Shown here one piece after another: positions 15,028-24,032 of a DNA stretch of 38,585 bases. The stretch is from Prolixibacteraceae bacterium (GTDB lineage: Bacteria > Bacteroidota > Bacteroidia > Bacteroidales > Prolixibacteraceae): the NCBI GenBank assembly GCA_019459525.1, contig JAIBEY010000045.1:1-38585 (forward strand). Reading direction: 5' to 3'. The notes beneath the pieces were generated by a model. That model saw only the letters and a list, made by a program, of their open reading frames with translations. It made no database searches and had not been told where the DNA came from. Each line of letters begins with the position of its first letter. Positions within the stretch are counted from its first letter, which is position 1. The position numbers and the translations under genes were made by a program.

Positions 15028-18000
15028 ATGACAACGAAAAAAAATATACAACACGAACTCGAATCGCGGGTTTTGGTGCTCGACGGGGCTATGGGAACGA
15101 TGATCCAAAAACACCGGCTGTCGGAAGAAGATTTTCGGGGAACGATTTTTACGGATTTTCAGTACGATTTGAAAGGCAACAACGATTTACTTTCGATTAC
15201 CAAACCGGAAGTCATCCGCGAAATTCATGCACAGTTTCTGGATGCTGGTGCCGATATCATCGAAACCAATACCTTCAATTCGACCAGTATTTCGCAGGCC
15301 GATTACCATTTGGAAGAATGGGTATATCAGCTTAACCTTCAGGCTGCTCAACTGGCTGTTAAAATTGCGGAGGAGTTTACCGCTAAAAATCCAGAGAAAC
15401 CGCGCTATGTGGCTGGAGCTATTGGCCCGATGAACAAAACCTTGTCGTTGTCGCCGGACGTGAATGATCCGGGATTCCGGTCGGTAAATTTTGACGAGGT
15501 AAAGGCTTCGTACCGCGAACAGATCAAAGGCTTGCTCGATGGCGGCGTTGATTTGTTGTTAGTCGAAACCATTTTCGATACGCTGAATGCCAAAGCTGCT
15601 TTGTTTGCCATTGAAGACGAGCTGGAAGAACGCGGAATTCGTTTGCCAGTGATGGTTTCAGGAACAATTACCGATGCCAGCGGACGCACCCTTTCAGGCC
15701 AAACAGTGGAAGCTTTTTTGACTTCGGTTTCGCACATCGACTTACTTTCCATCGGACTGAATTGCTCATTGGGAGCCCGTGATTTACGCCCGTATCTGGA
15801 AGAATTGTCGAAGAAATCATCCTTCTTTATCAGCGCTTATCCGAATGCCGGGCTACCCAACCAATTTGGCGAATACGACGAAACTCCGGCGGAAATGGCG
15901 CATCAGGTAGGCGATTTTCTCGACAATAAATTCGTGAACATCATTGGCGGGTGCTGCGGAACAACTCCCGATCACATCCGGGAACTGGCTAAAATTGCGG
16001 CCAAATCGGAACCACATCTCCGGAGGAAAAAAGATAAACATACCATCCTAAGCGGCCTTGAACCTGTAATACTGACTCATGAGTCGGTGTTTATGAACAT
16101 TGGCGAACGTTGTAATGTGGCCGGATCACGCAAATTTGCCCGGCTGATCCGCGAGGAAAAATACGAAGAAGCGTTGGCCATTGCCCGAAATCAGGTTGAC
16201 GAAGGCGCACAAGTGATTGACGTGAACTTCGACGATGCCATGCTCGATGCCAAAAAGGAAATGGTCACCTTCCTGAACCTCCTGATGGGTGAACCCGATA
16301 TTGCCCGGCTTCCAATCATGATCGACTCGTCGAAATGGGAAGTGATTGAGGAAGGGCTGAAATGCCTGCAAGGCAAAGCCATTGTGAATTCCATCAGTAT
16401 GAAGGAAGGCGAGGACGTTTTCCGGAAACAGGCGCAACGACTGAAACGCTACGGCGCTGCTGTGGTTGTTATGGCTTTCGACGAAAAAGGCCAGGCCGAT
16501 TCGTTTGAACGGCGTATTGAAATTTGCCAGAGGGCTTACAACATCCTGGTCAATGAGATTAACTTCCCGGCTCAGGATATCATTTTCGACACCAACGTAC
16601 TCACCATCGGCACCGGAATCGAAGAACACAACAATTACGCGGTCGATTTCATTGAATCGGTCCGCTGGATCAAACAGCATTTGAAACACGCCAAAACGAG
16701 CGGTGGAATCAGCAATGTGTCGTTTTCGTTCCGCGGAAACGATCAGGTTCGGGAGGCCATTCACTCGGTTTTCCTGTTCCATGCCATCCGCGCCGGACTC
16801 GACATGGGAATTGTGAATCCTGGGATGTTGCAGATTTACGACGAAATTCCGAAAGATTTTCTGGAAAAAGTAGAGAATTTGGTTCTGAACAAAAAGCCGG
16901 AAGCAACCGAAGAATTGCTCGAATTTTCGCTGACTTTAAAAGCGCAGGATGCAAAAGAAGAGCGCAAAGACGAATGGCGCGACCTGCCTGTTGAAAAACG
17001 GCTGGAACATGCACTGGTAAAAGGCCTTCCCGATTTTATCGAGATTGATCTGGCCGAAGCTTTGCCACATTACTCGCCCGTTCTGAATATTATTGAAGGT
17101 CCGCTGATGGATGGCATGAACGTGGTTGGCGACTTGTTTGGCGCCGGAAAAATGTTTCTTCCACAGGTGATTAAATCGGCCCGGGTGATGAAAAAAGCAG
17201 TGGCCTATTTGCTGCCATATATTGAAGCTGATAAAGATAAACTGGACACGACCGACAACCGCAAAACAGTACTAATGGCTACGGTGAAAGGCGATGTGCA
17301 CGACATCGGGAAAAACATCGTGGGTGTGGTTTTGGGCTGTAACAACTACCGGGTGATCGATTTGGGGGTTATGGTGCCGACCGAAAAAATTCTGGAAACA
17401 GCCATTCAGGAAAAGGTGGATATTATTGGACTGAGCGGTTTAATTACGCCATCGCTCGAAATTATGGTGGACGTTGCTACCGAAATGGAGCGCAGGGGCA
17501 TGAACCTGCCGTTGCTGGTTGGCGGGGCTACCACTTCCAAAATACACACGGCCGTGAAAATTGCACCACAGTATAAAAATCCGGTGATCTATGTGAAAGA
17601 CGCATCACGCGCGGTGGGTGTGGTTTCTAATCTGGTTTCAGGAAACGAAGAATTCCTGAAAGAACTTCGTGAAGATTATCGGCAGGTGCGCGAACTTCAC
17701 GGCCAGAAAAAGGCAAAAAAATACTTGCCAATTGAAGAAGCCCGCGCCAACAAACTGAAAATTGACTGGAAAAATACGCCCATTTACAAACCGAATTTCA
17801 TTGGGGTAAAACAACTGATTGATTTCCCGATTTCGGAACTCCGGAAATACATCGACTGGACGTTCTTCTTCTTTGTTTGGGAGCTGAAAGGCAAATTCCC
17901 GGATATCCTGAACGACGAACTTCAGGGTGAAGAAGCGCGCAAATTGTACGCCGATGCCAACCGGATGCTCGATCGGATGGAAGCCGAAAAGATGGTTCAG

Positions 18001-18702
18001 GCCAATGGTGTTTTCGGTATCTGGCCAGCCAATGCCGATGGCGACGATATTGTAGTTTACGAAGACGAAACCCGTGCGAAAGAGGCCGGGCGTTTTTATC
18101 ACCTCCGTCAGCAGGAAGCCAAAAAACCGGGTTCGCCGAACTATTGTTTGGCTGATTTTATTGCACCAGTTGAAAGTGGCAGAACCGATTATTTTGGCGC
18201 CTTTGCGGTAACCGGTGGCGTGGGCATCGAGAAATGGATGAAGCATTTCCATGACGACCACGACGATTACAACGCCATTCTGCTCGAATCGCTGGCTGAT
18301 CGATTGTCGGAAGCATTTGCAGAATTGTTGCATCTTCAGGTCCGTAAGGAGTATTGGGGCTATGTTCCGGAAGAAAACCTTTCGCTTGAAGAAATGTTCC
18401 ATGTCGATTATCAGGGAATCCGCCCGGCCATTGGCTATCCGGCCTGTCCGGAGCATCACGAAAAGGGCAACCTGTTTAACATGCTGAAAGCCGATGAAAT
18501 TGGAATGACTTTGACCGAACACTTTATGATGCGCCCAACCGCTTCGGTGAGCGGAGAATTTTTTGTGCATCCGGAATCGAAATATTTTAGTCTTGAAAAA
18601 GTTGGCAAAGACCAGGTTGAAGATTACGCCCGCCGCAAAGGGGTGAGCGTTGAGGTAATCGAGCAGTTTATGCCTTCGAATCTGAATTATAAAGGGATAT
18701 AA
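15028..18702 (+). CDS. metH: Cobalamin-dependent methionine synthase
   Basis: A full-length 1224-aa enzyme that methylates homocysteine with methyltetrahydrofolate through methylcobalamin. Modules in order: homocysteine domain (1-330) with zinc ligands Cys246, Cys309 and Cys310; pterin-binding domain (about 345-640, [19 protein letters not shown]); cobalamin cap and binding domain with [11 protein letters not shown], in which His758 is the lower axial ligand; and SAM-dependent reactivation domain (about 900-1224) with [15 protein letters not shown]. These positions match the E. coli enzyme closely. ATG 15028 is preferred to the TTG at 15025. It ends the SAM-riboswitch locus and uses homocysteine made by the upstream genes. 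Confidence 0.97.
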   Translation: MTTKKNIQHELESRVLVLDGAMGTMIQKHRLSEEDFRGTIFTDFQYDLKGNNDLLSITKPEVIREIHAQFLDAGADIIETNTFNSTSISQADYHLEEWVYQLNLQAAQLAVKIAEEFTAKNPEKPRYVAGAIGPMNKTLSLSPDVNDPGFRSVNFDEVKASYREQIKGLLDGGVDLLLVETIFDTLNAKAALFAIEDELEERGIRLPVMVSGTITDASGRTLSGQTVEAFLTSVSHIDLLSIGLNCSLGARDLRPYLEELSKKSSFFISAYPNAGLPNQFGEYDETPAEMAHQVGDFLDNKFVNIIGGCCGTTPDHIRELAKIAAKSEPHLRRKKDKHTILSGLEPVILTHESVFMNIGERCNVAGSRKFARLIREEKYEEALAIARNQVDEGAQVIDVNFDDAMLDAKKEMVTFLNLLMGEPDIARLPIMIDSSKWEVIEEGLKCLQGKAIVNSISMKEGEDVFRKQAQRLKRYGAAVVVMAFDEKGQADSFERRIEICQRAYNILVNEINFPAQDIIFDTNVLTIGTGIEEHNNYAVDFIESVRWIKQHLKHAKTSGGISNVSFSFRGNDQVREAIHSVFLFHAIRAGLDMGIVNPGMLQIYDEIPKDFLEKVENLVLNKKPEATEELLEFSLTLKAQDAKEERKDEWRDLPVEKRLEHALVKGLPDFIEIDLAEALPHYSPVLNIIEGPLMDGMNVVGDLFGAGKMFLPQVIKSARVMKKAVAYLLPYIEADKDKLDTTDNRKTVLMATVKGDVHDIGKNIVGVVLGCNNYRVIDLGVMVPTEKILETAIQEKVDIIGLSGLITPSLEIMVDVATEMERRGMNLPLLVGGATTSKIHTAVKIAPQYKNPVIYVKDASRAVGVVSNLVSGNEEFLKELREDYRQVRELHGQKKAKKYLPIEEARANKLKIDWKNTPIYKPNFIGVKQLIDFPISELRKYIDWTFFFFVWELKGKFPDILNDELQGEEARKLYADANRMLDRMEAEKMVQANGVFGIWPANADGDDIVVYEDETRAKEAGRFYHLRQQEAKKPGSPNYCLADFIAPVESGRTDYFGAFAVTGGVGIEKWMKHFHDDHDDYNAILLESLADRLSEAFAELLHLQVRKEYWGYVPEENLSLEEMFHVDYQGIRPAIGYPACPEHHEKGNLFNMLKADEIGMTLTEHFMMRPTASVSGEFFVHPESKYFSLEKVGKDQVEDYARRKGVSVEVIEQFMPSNLNYKGI

Positions 18703-18724
18703 AAGTGTTCAGTCGCAGTTGAAA

Positions 18725-18840
18725 GCCTCAAAAGCTATCGTTGGTTGCATTTTCACAACTCCGGAGGAGCGAAATAGTTGTAGCCCGGGGGCGTTCCCTT
18801 GTCACTTTACCCCGGGTAAAAAAGGACGACCAGAAAACCG
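18725..18840. repeat. REP-like extragenic palindromic element
   Basis: Two adjacent hairpins: ACAACT/AGTTGT (18755-18760, 18776-18781) enclosing CCGGAGGAGCGAAAT, and CCCGGGG/CCCCGGG (18784-18790, 18810-18816). The order 'CCGGAGGagcgAAAT-n-TGTAGCCCGGGG...CCCCGGGT' is a dispersed repeat pattern that I recognise from many Bacteroidota and Planctomycetota genomes. It sits between metH and the AraC gene and is GC-richer than its surroundings. Confidence 0.7.
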
Positions 18841-18957
18841 TCGGCGCAAAAACCAAATACGAAGCTGATTGTTTCTTTCGGACGAAAAGGAGTTCACTCT
18901 CCAAAGTTGGCCTTTTAAAATTGTTGCTAAAGTTCAAGATATAAACGGCAAACATTG

Positions 18958-19839
18958 ATGCCTGATAAAGATAAAATATACAGCCTCGAACTGATGTATC
19001 GCAATAGCCCAATGCCTTTTGTAATAAAAAGCATGGAGGAGATTGACCGCGCGTTGGGTGGAATTGCAGACCAGCCGCACAGGCACAATTATTATACAAT
19101 CGTTTGGCCGGTAACAGCGACAGGCAGGCACATTGTCGATTTCAAGGAATACGCCATACAACCGAATCATATTTTTTTTGTGAGCCCCGGGCAGGTTCAT
19201 CAGATTATTACTGATCCGAATCCGACCGGATATGTTTTACTTTTTACACCCGAATTTCTCGAAAAGAACAGCATCCGGAACGATTTTATTACCAACCTGA
19301 AACTGTTCAAAAAAAGTGATGAAACGCCGCCTCTTCCGGTTACGGATAAAATGGCCGATCAGCTCAGAATATTTGCAGATCAGATGGTTTCGGCTTTTCA
19401 GCTACAGAACGATATGTTTCTCGAAATAATTGGCGCCTACCTGAAACTGTTTCTGATCGAATGCAACAACCATTGTTCATTATCGCCCGGCTCGAATCTA
19501 CAGAACATTGAGGTAAGCAAAACGCTGGTTAAAAATTTCAAAGAGGCAGTTGAAATCAATTACGCGCAAAATCACCAGGTTCAATATTATGCCGAAGCTT
19601 TAAATGTGACGCCCAACTACCTGAATAACGTAATCAAAACGTCCATGAATATTTCGGCCAAGGAATTTATTCAGAACAAGCTCATTCTCGAAGCCAAACG
19701 GATGGTTGTTTTTACTGAAAAGAGCGCTAAAGAAATCGGATTCGAGATCGGATTCGACGATCCTTCGCATTTCAGTAAATTCTTTAAAAGCAATACAGGC
19801 CAATCACTTCAGGAATTTAAAGATAGCCTTACACTTTAA
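18958..19839 (+). CDS. AraC-family transcriptional regulator 1
   Basis: A 293-aa regulator. N-terminal cupin-like sensor (about 35-150) includes PHRHNYYTIVW and FVSPGQVHQI, the usual ligand-binding sequences. The C-terminal double helix-turn-helix (about 205-293) includes YYAEALNVTPNYLNNVIK and the second helix KEIGFEIGFDDPSHFSKFFKSNTGQSLQEF. It stands directly upstream of yceI and pirin and probably controls them. A TTG two codons upstream (18955) is less likely than ATG 18958. Inducer unknown; electrophile or quinone stress would fit the neighbours. Confidence 0.93.
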   Translation: MPDKDKIYSLELMYRNSPMPFVIKSMEEIDRALGGIADQPHRHNYYTIVWPVTATGRHIVDFKEYAIQPNHIFFVSPGQVHQIITDPNPTGYVLLFTPEFLEKNSIRNDFITNLKLFKKSDETPPLPVTDKMADQLRIFADQMVSAFQLQNDMFLEIIGAYLKLFLIECNNHCSLSPGSNLQNIEVSKTLVKNFKEAVEINYAQNHQVQYYAEALNVTPNYLNNVIKTSMNISAKEFIQNKLILEAKRMVVFTEKSAKEIGFEIGFDDPSHFSKFFKSNTGQSLQEFKDSLTL

Positions 19840-19936
19840 GCCCGGAGAAATACCAACCAATCTTATTTTTCTCATCGGCATTGATTTATACCATCGATGC
19901 CCTGATTTTTCCATTTACCGGCTCTTCCTTTCAGCC

Positions 19937-19944
19937 TACCTTTG
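19937..19944 (+). promoter_or_regulatory. Bacteroidota -7 promoter element for yceI-pirin
   Basis: TACCTTTG matches TAnnTTTG and is followed by TTTCATCAAAA and ATTTAAAAAC. The same leader follows the promoter at 22368, so the two transcription units share initiation-region sequence. Confidence 0.7.
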
Positions 19945-19976
19945 TTTCATCAAAAACAATTTAAAAACAGGATACA

Positions 19977-20522
19977 ATGAAAGATTTAGTAAAAACAAAA
20001 TGGGGAATCGACCCAACCCACAGTGAAATTGCATTCAAGGTAAAACACCTGATGATAACCAATGTAAAAGGGGTGTTTAAAGAATTCGATGCCAGTATTT
20101 ATACAACCGGCGAAGATTTTATGACTTCGGAAATCGATTTCTGGATGAATCCGGCCTCGATTGAAACCGGCGTTGCCGATCGGGATGCTCACCTGAAAAG
20201 TGCAGATTTTTTCGATGTGGAAAATCACAAACAGATTCATTTTCTTGGTAATACCTACGAAAAAGTCGATAACGACGGAAGTTATACTTTGTGGGGCGAC
20301 CTGACTATTAAAGGCATTACCCGGCAGGTAAAACTGGATGTTGAATTTGGCGGTGTTATGAAAGATCCCTGGGGAAACGAAAAAGCCGGTTTTACAATTA
20401 ACGGAAAAATTAACCGTAAAGACTGGGGTTTGAACTGGAATGCCGCGTTGGAATCGGGCGGAGTGCTGATAAGCGAAGATGTAAGAATAAGTTGTGAAAT
20501 ACAACTAGTAAAACAATCCTGA
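19977..20522 (+). CDS. YceI family protein
   Basis: A 181-aa lipocalin-like beta-barrel that in relatives binds polyisoprenoids or amphiphilic ligands. Motifs: WGIDPTHSEIAFKVKHLMITNVKGVFKEFDASI at the start, DRDAHLKSADFFDVENHKQIHF in the middle and TINGKINRKDWGLNWNAALESGGVLISEDV near the end. No signal peptide is present, so this copy is cytoplasmic, unlike the periplasmic E. coli protein. It is 11 bases upstream of the pirin gene and shares its promoter. Confidence 0.92.
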   Translation: MKDLVKTKWGIDPTHSEIAFKVKHLMITNVKGVFKEFDASIYTTGEDFMTSEIDFWMNPASIETGVADRDAHLKSADFFDVENHKQIHFLGNTYEKVDNDGSYTLWGDLTIKGITRQVKLDVEFGGVMKDPWGNEKAGFTINGKINRKDWGLNWNAALESGGVLISEDVRISCEIQLVKQS

Positions 20523-20533
20523 AAAAATTAGCC

Positions 20534-21250
20534 ATGACAAATACAATTATTCATAAAGCAGAAACACGTGGACATGCAAATCACGAATGGTTAAATAGCA
20601 TGCATACTTTTAGTTTTGCAAACTACCACAATCCGGAACGGATGCATTTTGGAGCATTGCGGGTTTTGAACGACGACACGGTTGAAGCCGGAATGGGATT
20701 TGGTAAACACCCTCACGACAATATGGAAATCATTTCCATTCCACTTGAAGGCGATCTGGAACACAAAGACAGCATGGGAAATGTGTCGGTTATCAGGCAT
20801 GGCGACATTCAGGTGATGAGCGCCGGCACAGGGATATTCCACAGCGAATACAACAAGAATAAGGATAGCCGGGTGAAGTTCCTGCAAATCTGGGTGTTTC
20901 CGAACAAAAAGAATGTGACACCGCGTTACGACCAGATTACCTTAAATATTGCCGACAGGCACAACAAGCTACAGCAAATTCTGTCTCCTAATCCTGAAGA
21001 CGAAGGCGTTTGGATTCATCAGAATGCGTGGTTCTACATGGGAACTTTCGACAAGGGAATCGGTACAGAATACAAAATTAAAGCCAAAGGGAATGGCATT
21101 TATGCCTTTATCCTGAAAGGCGATGTAACCATCAACGGGCAGGTTTTATCAACCCGCGACGGATTCGGAATCTGGGACGTTGATTCGTTTTCGATTAAAG
21201 CTGACTCGGATGCCGAGATCCTGTTGATGGAAGTCCCTATGGAATTTTAA
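20534..21250 (+). CDS. Pirin family protein (bicupin)
   Basis: A 238-aa protein. The N-terminal cupin has the metal-binding pattern GKHPHDNMEIISIPLEGDLEHKDSMGN (His59, His61 and Glu/His further on) and SAGTGIFHSEYN. The C-terminal cupin (YFVLKGDVTINGQVL-like) is degenerate, as is usual. Bacterial relatives such as YhhW oxidise quercetin, and others act as redox-sensing co-regulators. Co-transcription with yceI and proximity to AraC regulators and an Old Yellow Enzyme suggest a redox or electrophile role. A strong terminator follows. Confidence 0.93.
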   Translation: MTNTIIHKAETRGHANHEWLNSMHTFSFANYHNPERMHFGALRVLNDDTVEAGMGFGKHPHDNMEIISIPLEGDLEHKDSMGNVSVIRHGDIQVMSAGTGIFHSEYNKNKDSRVKFLQIWVFPNKKNVTPRYDQITLNIADRHNKLQQILSPNPEDEGVWIHQNAWFYMGTFDKGIGTEYKIKAKGNGIYAFILKGDVTINGQVLSTRDGFGIWDVDSFSIKADSDAEILLMEVPMEF

Positions 21251-21273
21251 TTGGTGCATATCCGGAAAAAATG

Positions 21274-21311
21274 AATTGCCGTGACGATTGTGTTACGGCA
21301 ATTTTATTTTT
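21274..21311 (+). terminator. Rho-independent terminator after pirin
   Basis: AATTGCCGT pairs perfectly with ACGGCAATT and is followed by TTATTTTTT. It closes the yceI-pirin unit. Confidence 0.85.
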
Positions 21312-21389
21312 TGCAAATCCTGATTTTTACCGATATTTAAACTTCTGATCAGCCGAACAGCCCTTGTCAATCAATTGAACGAATGTTTT

Positions 21390-22304
21390 ATGGATGAGAA
21401 AACACAAATCGCCTATTTTCAGGATATAACGACTTTTTTAAAAGCACTAAAAACGTTTACGCCCCAATCCAACCTTTTTCACATCCACCGGCACGAAGAT
21501 GTTCCGGAAACGCATTCAGAAGAAACACAATTGTTCCGGACGAACACGTTTTCAGTATCGTTATTAACTGATGGCGAGGCGGTTTATAAAATCGGAATGC
21601 GCGAATACCTGATGAAACCCGGATCGTTCTATTTTATGTCGCCGCAACAACTGCGTTACTACAAAAAAATTAAACCGTGGAAAGGCTACGTGTTTGTTTT
21701 CTCCGAAGAATTTATTCACAAGTTCTCGCCCATTCCCATTTACACAGAGTATCCGTTCTTCGGGCTCGACGCCAACGTTCAACTCAATCTGGATGAAAAT
21801 CAATTGAAGCAACTTCTGGCTTTGTTGGATAAAATGCAGGAATACTATACCGGGACAGAACCCGAAAAACTAAAATTCATTTTCCATTACCTGACTTTGG
21901 TTTTACTGAACGCCAAGAAATGGCATGCTGAACAGAATCTATTGGAAACCAATACTTCCAGATCCATAGCCCTATCCAAAACGTTTGGCTACCTGCTCGA
22001 ACGTCATTTTTTTGAAATAGCCACCCAAAATGCCGAAAAAATCCTTGCAGTATCCGATTTTGCTGAAAAACTAAACGTAAGCCCCAACTATTTAAGCGAC
22101 ACCGTAAAAAAAGAAACCGGGAAAACACCGACTCAAATCATCAAAGAACGAACGATTCTTGAAGCCAAATCATTACTTCGAAATACAGAGCTGACCGTTT
22201 CAGAAGTGGCGTACTTCCTCACATTTGACGATCCTTCCTATTTTGCCAAATATTTTAAAAGCGCAACCGGAATTTCGCCTTCCGACTTTAAAACCGCAAA
22301 ATAA
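21390..22304 (+). CDS. AraC-family transcriptional regulator 2
   Basis: A 304-aa paralogue in the same style as the upstream AraC gene. Sensor domain about 30-150 (ETQLFRTNTFSVSLLTDGEAVYKIGMREYLMKPGSFYFMSPQQLRYY). HTH domain about 215-304 with AEKLNVSPNYLSDTVKKETGKTPTQIIKERTILEAKSLL and EVAYFLTFDDPSYFAKYFKSATGISPSDFK. ATG 21390 is chosen because the longer frame would need TTG at 21375. It faces the small membrane protein and Old Yellow Enzyme genes, which it may control. Confidence 0.92.
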   Translation: MDEKTQIAYFQDITTFLKALKTFTPQSNLFHIHRHEDVPETHSEETQLFRTNTFSVSLLTDGEAVYKIGMREYLMKPGSFYFMSPQQLRYYKKIKPWKGYVFVFSEEFIHKFSPIPIYTEYPFFGLDANVQLNLDENQLKQLLALLDKMQEYYTGTEPEKLKFIFHYLTLVLLNAKKWHAEQNLLETNTSRSIALSKTFGYLLERHFFEIATQNAEKILAVSDFAEKLNVSPNYLSDTVKKETGKTPTQIIKERTILEAKSLLRNTELTVSEVAYFLTFDDPSYFAKYFKSATGISPSDFKTAK

Positions 22305-22367
22305 GCCTTCAGTAAATTTTACCTGGTTTGAAGTAAATACTGCCCGAAGTCCGGCTGTGGTCGGGTG

Positions 22368-22375
22368 TATTTTTG
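22368..22375 (+). promoter_or_regulatory. Bacteroidota -7 promoter element for the 92-aa membrane protein
   Basis: TATTTTTG matches TAnnTTTG. The next bases TTTCATCAAA and ATTTAAAAAC are nearly identical to those after the yceI promoter (19937). Confidence 0.65.
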
Positions 22376-22405
22376 TTTCATCAAATCATTTAAAAACTCC
22401 ATGTC

Positions 22406-22684
22406 ATGGAAATACTATTCAAATATTACGGGCTCGACTGGATTTCAATATTCCTGAACCTTATGGCAGTCATTCAATTGGGGAACAAATCGAAATGGGG
22501 ATTTGTAATTTTTGTAGCCGCAAACCTACTCTGGATCATTATTGGCATTACCCTGCTGCAAAGCTACGCCATTGCTTTTGGCAACAGTATTTTTCTGGTA
22601 ACCAACATCAGGGGATTCATTAAATGGCAACGTCAGGAAGAATTAAACCTAACTGAAGAAAATTCTGTTAATGTATCCTGTTAA
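22406..22684 (+). CDS. Small membrane protein (PnuC-like fragment or relative)
   Basis: A 92-aa protein with about three short hydrophobic segments: LDWISIFLNLMAVIQLG, WGFVIFVAANLLWIIIGITLL and IAFGNSIFLVTNIRGFIKW. The 'N-x-x-G/W-F-I..AN..W' and 'R-G-x-x-x-W' ending recall small PnuC-like or DUF-type integral membrane proteins in Bacteroidota. It has its own promoter and lies 57 bases before the Old Yellow Enzyme gene. Function unknown; confidence that it is expressed is fairly good because of promoter, start context and coding character. Confidence 0.7.
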   Translation: MEILFKYYGLDWISIFLNLMAVIQLGNKSKWGFVIFVAANLLWIIIGITLLQSYAIAFGNSIFLVTNIRGFIKWQRQEELNLTEENSVNVSC

Positions 22685-22741
22685 CCAACAACACCTCCTG
22701 AAAGATAATTCAAGTAACAAAAATCATTAAAGCAGAACGAT

Positions 22742-23809
22742 ATGAAAACTTTAAATTTATTTTCGCCATTAACCCTCCGCAACCTGGCACTTAAAAACAG
22801 GATTGCCGTTTCGCCCATGCAAATGTATAGCGCAACCGATGGCAAACCGGGCAACTGGCATTTGGTACATTTAGGCAGCCGTGCTGTTGGCGGCGCCGGG
22901 TTAATTATTACGGAATGTACAGCGGTTTCACCTGAAGGAATGAACACCTTGTCAGACACCGGGCTGTGGAATGCCGAACAAACCGAAGCGTGGAAACCCA
23001 TAGTAAAATTTGTTCAGGAACAGGGAGTAGCCATTGCCGTTCAATTGTGGCATTCCGGAGGAAAAGGAAGCCACACGCATCCAAACGAAGGCTTTAAACC
23101 CATGCCGGTTGAGCACGGTGGCTGGGTTACAAAAAGCTCTTCGGCAACAACCATGAGCGGAGTTACTCCGGTAGAATTAACCATTGCTGAAATTCAGACA
23201 ATCAAAAATGATTTTGTGGAAGCGGCCAAAAGAGCCGTTGAAGCAGGTTTTGATTCGATTGAAATGCATGCCGGGCATGGTTATCTGTTCCATCAATTTT
23301 ACTCGGCAGTTATAAATAAACGGAACGACATTTATGGCGGAAGTTTCGAAAACCGGATCCGGTTTCTGGTTGAAACAGTTCAGGAAGTGAGAAAGGTAAT
23401 TCCTGATGGAATGCCATTACTGGTGCGAATTTCGGCTGTCGATTATTTGGAGACCGAAGAAGCCTGGACATTGGACGAAAGTGTAAGGCTTTCCCAAATC
23501 TTAGCTGACAATGGAGTTGACTTCATTACTGCATCGGGCGGAGGATTTGCCTTTGTCGATAAATCGAAAGTGCATCCGGGCTATCAACTACCATTTGCTA
23601 TAGCAATCAAACAACAAACCAATGTTTTAACCGGAACTGTTGGCATGATCACCGATGCGGCGCAGGCCAATCAAATCATCTCCACCGGGCAAGCCGATCT
23701 GGTGGTAATTGCCCGCGAATTTTTGCGTAATCCGTATTTTGCGCTGAATGCCTCCAAAGAACTGAACATCGAAACAGAAATTCCGTGGCAATACAAAAGA
23801 GGCTTTTGA
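22742..23809 (+). CDS. Old Yellow Enzyme family NADH:flavin oxidoreductase
   Basis: A 355-aa FMN-dependent TIM-barrel enzyme of the YqjM/thermophilic-like class, which reduces activated C=C bonds of quinones, enones or maleimides. Visible: FSPLTLRNLALKNRIAVSPM at the start, HAGHGYLFHQFYSAVINKRNDIYGGSFENRIRFL with catalytic His176 and His179, and VIAREFLRNPYFAL near the end for FMN binding. The usual MCMYSA redox-tuning cysteine is replaced by Gln27 (SPMQMYSA), and the usual QLxHAGRK is QLWHSGGK. Those changes suggest altered redox potential or substrate. It lies in the AraC/YceI/pirin stress island. Confidence 0.92.
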   Translation: MKTLNLFSPLTLRNLALKNRIAVSPMQMYSATDGKPGNWHLVHLGSRAVGGAGLIITECTAVSPEGMNTLSDTGLWNAEQTEAWKPIVKFVQEQGVAIAVQLWHSGGKGSHTHPNEGFKPMPVEHGGWVTKSSSATTMSGVTPVELTIAEIQTIKNDFVEAAKRAVEAGFDSIEMHAGHGYLFHQFYSAVINKRNDIYGGSFENRIRFLVETVQEVRKVIPDGMPLLVRISAVDYLETEEAWTLDESVRLSQILADNGVDFITASGGGFAFVDKSKVHPGYQLPFAIAIKQQTNVLTGTVGMITDAAQANQIISTGQADLVVIAREFLRNPYFALNASKELNIETEIPWQYKRGF

Positions 23810-23903
23810 AAGGTTAATAGAAAAGCAGAAAAACGTGTACGCAAAAATGAAAAACAAAGCGGATGACTTTTTTGGACGGAATAGAACAAATCAACATCAA
23901 TTT

Positions 23904-23943
23904 AAAAAAGCAGGATTAAAATTCTGCTTTTTTTGTTGAAAGA
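23904..23943 (+). terminator. Terminator after the OYE gene; copy 1 of a repeat flanking dinD
   Basis: AGCAG-GATT/AATT-CTGCT hairpin followed by TTTTTTT. The same 40-base sequence recurs at 24917-24957 on the other side of dinD with few changes, so it is also one arm of a direct repeat. Confidence 0.8.
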
Positions 23944-24032
23944 TATTTTACAAACATATTGTATTTGAAGGTGAGAAAGGGTAACTTGCAGTGTTATATA
24001 TCAGATTATTATATAGTTAAAACTAGATTACG

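Noticed and set aside
23848-23940. 30-residue frame starting MKNKADDFFG
   Set aside because: It reads through the OYE terminator hairpin, ends CFFC in the T-tract, and has no start signal of its own.
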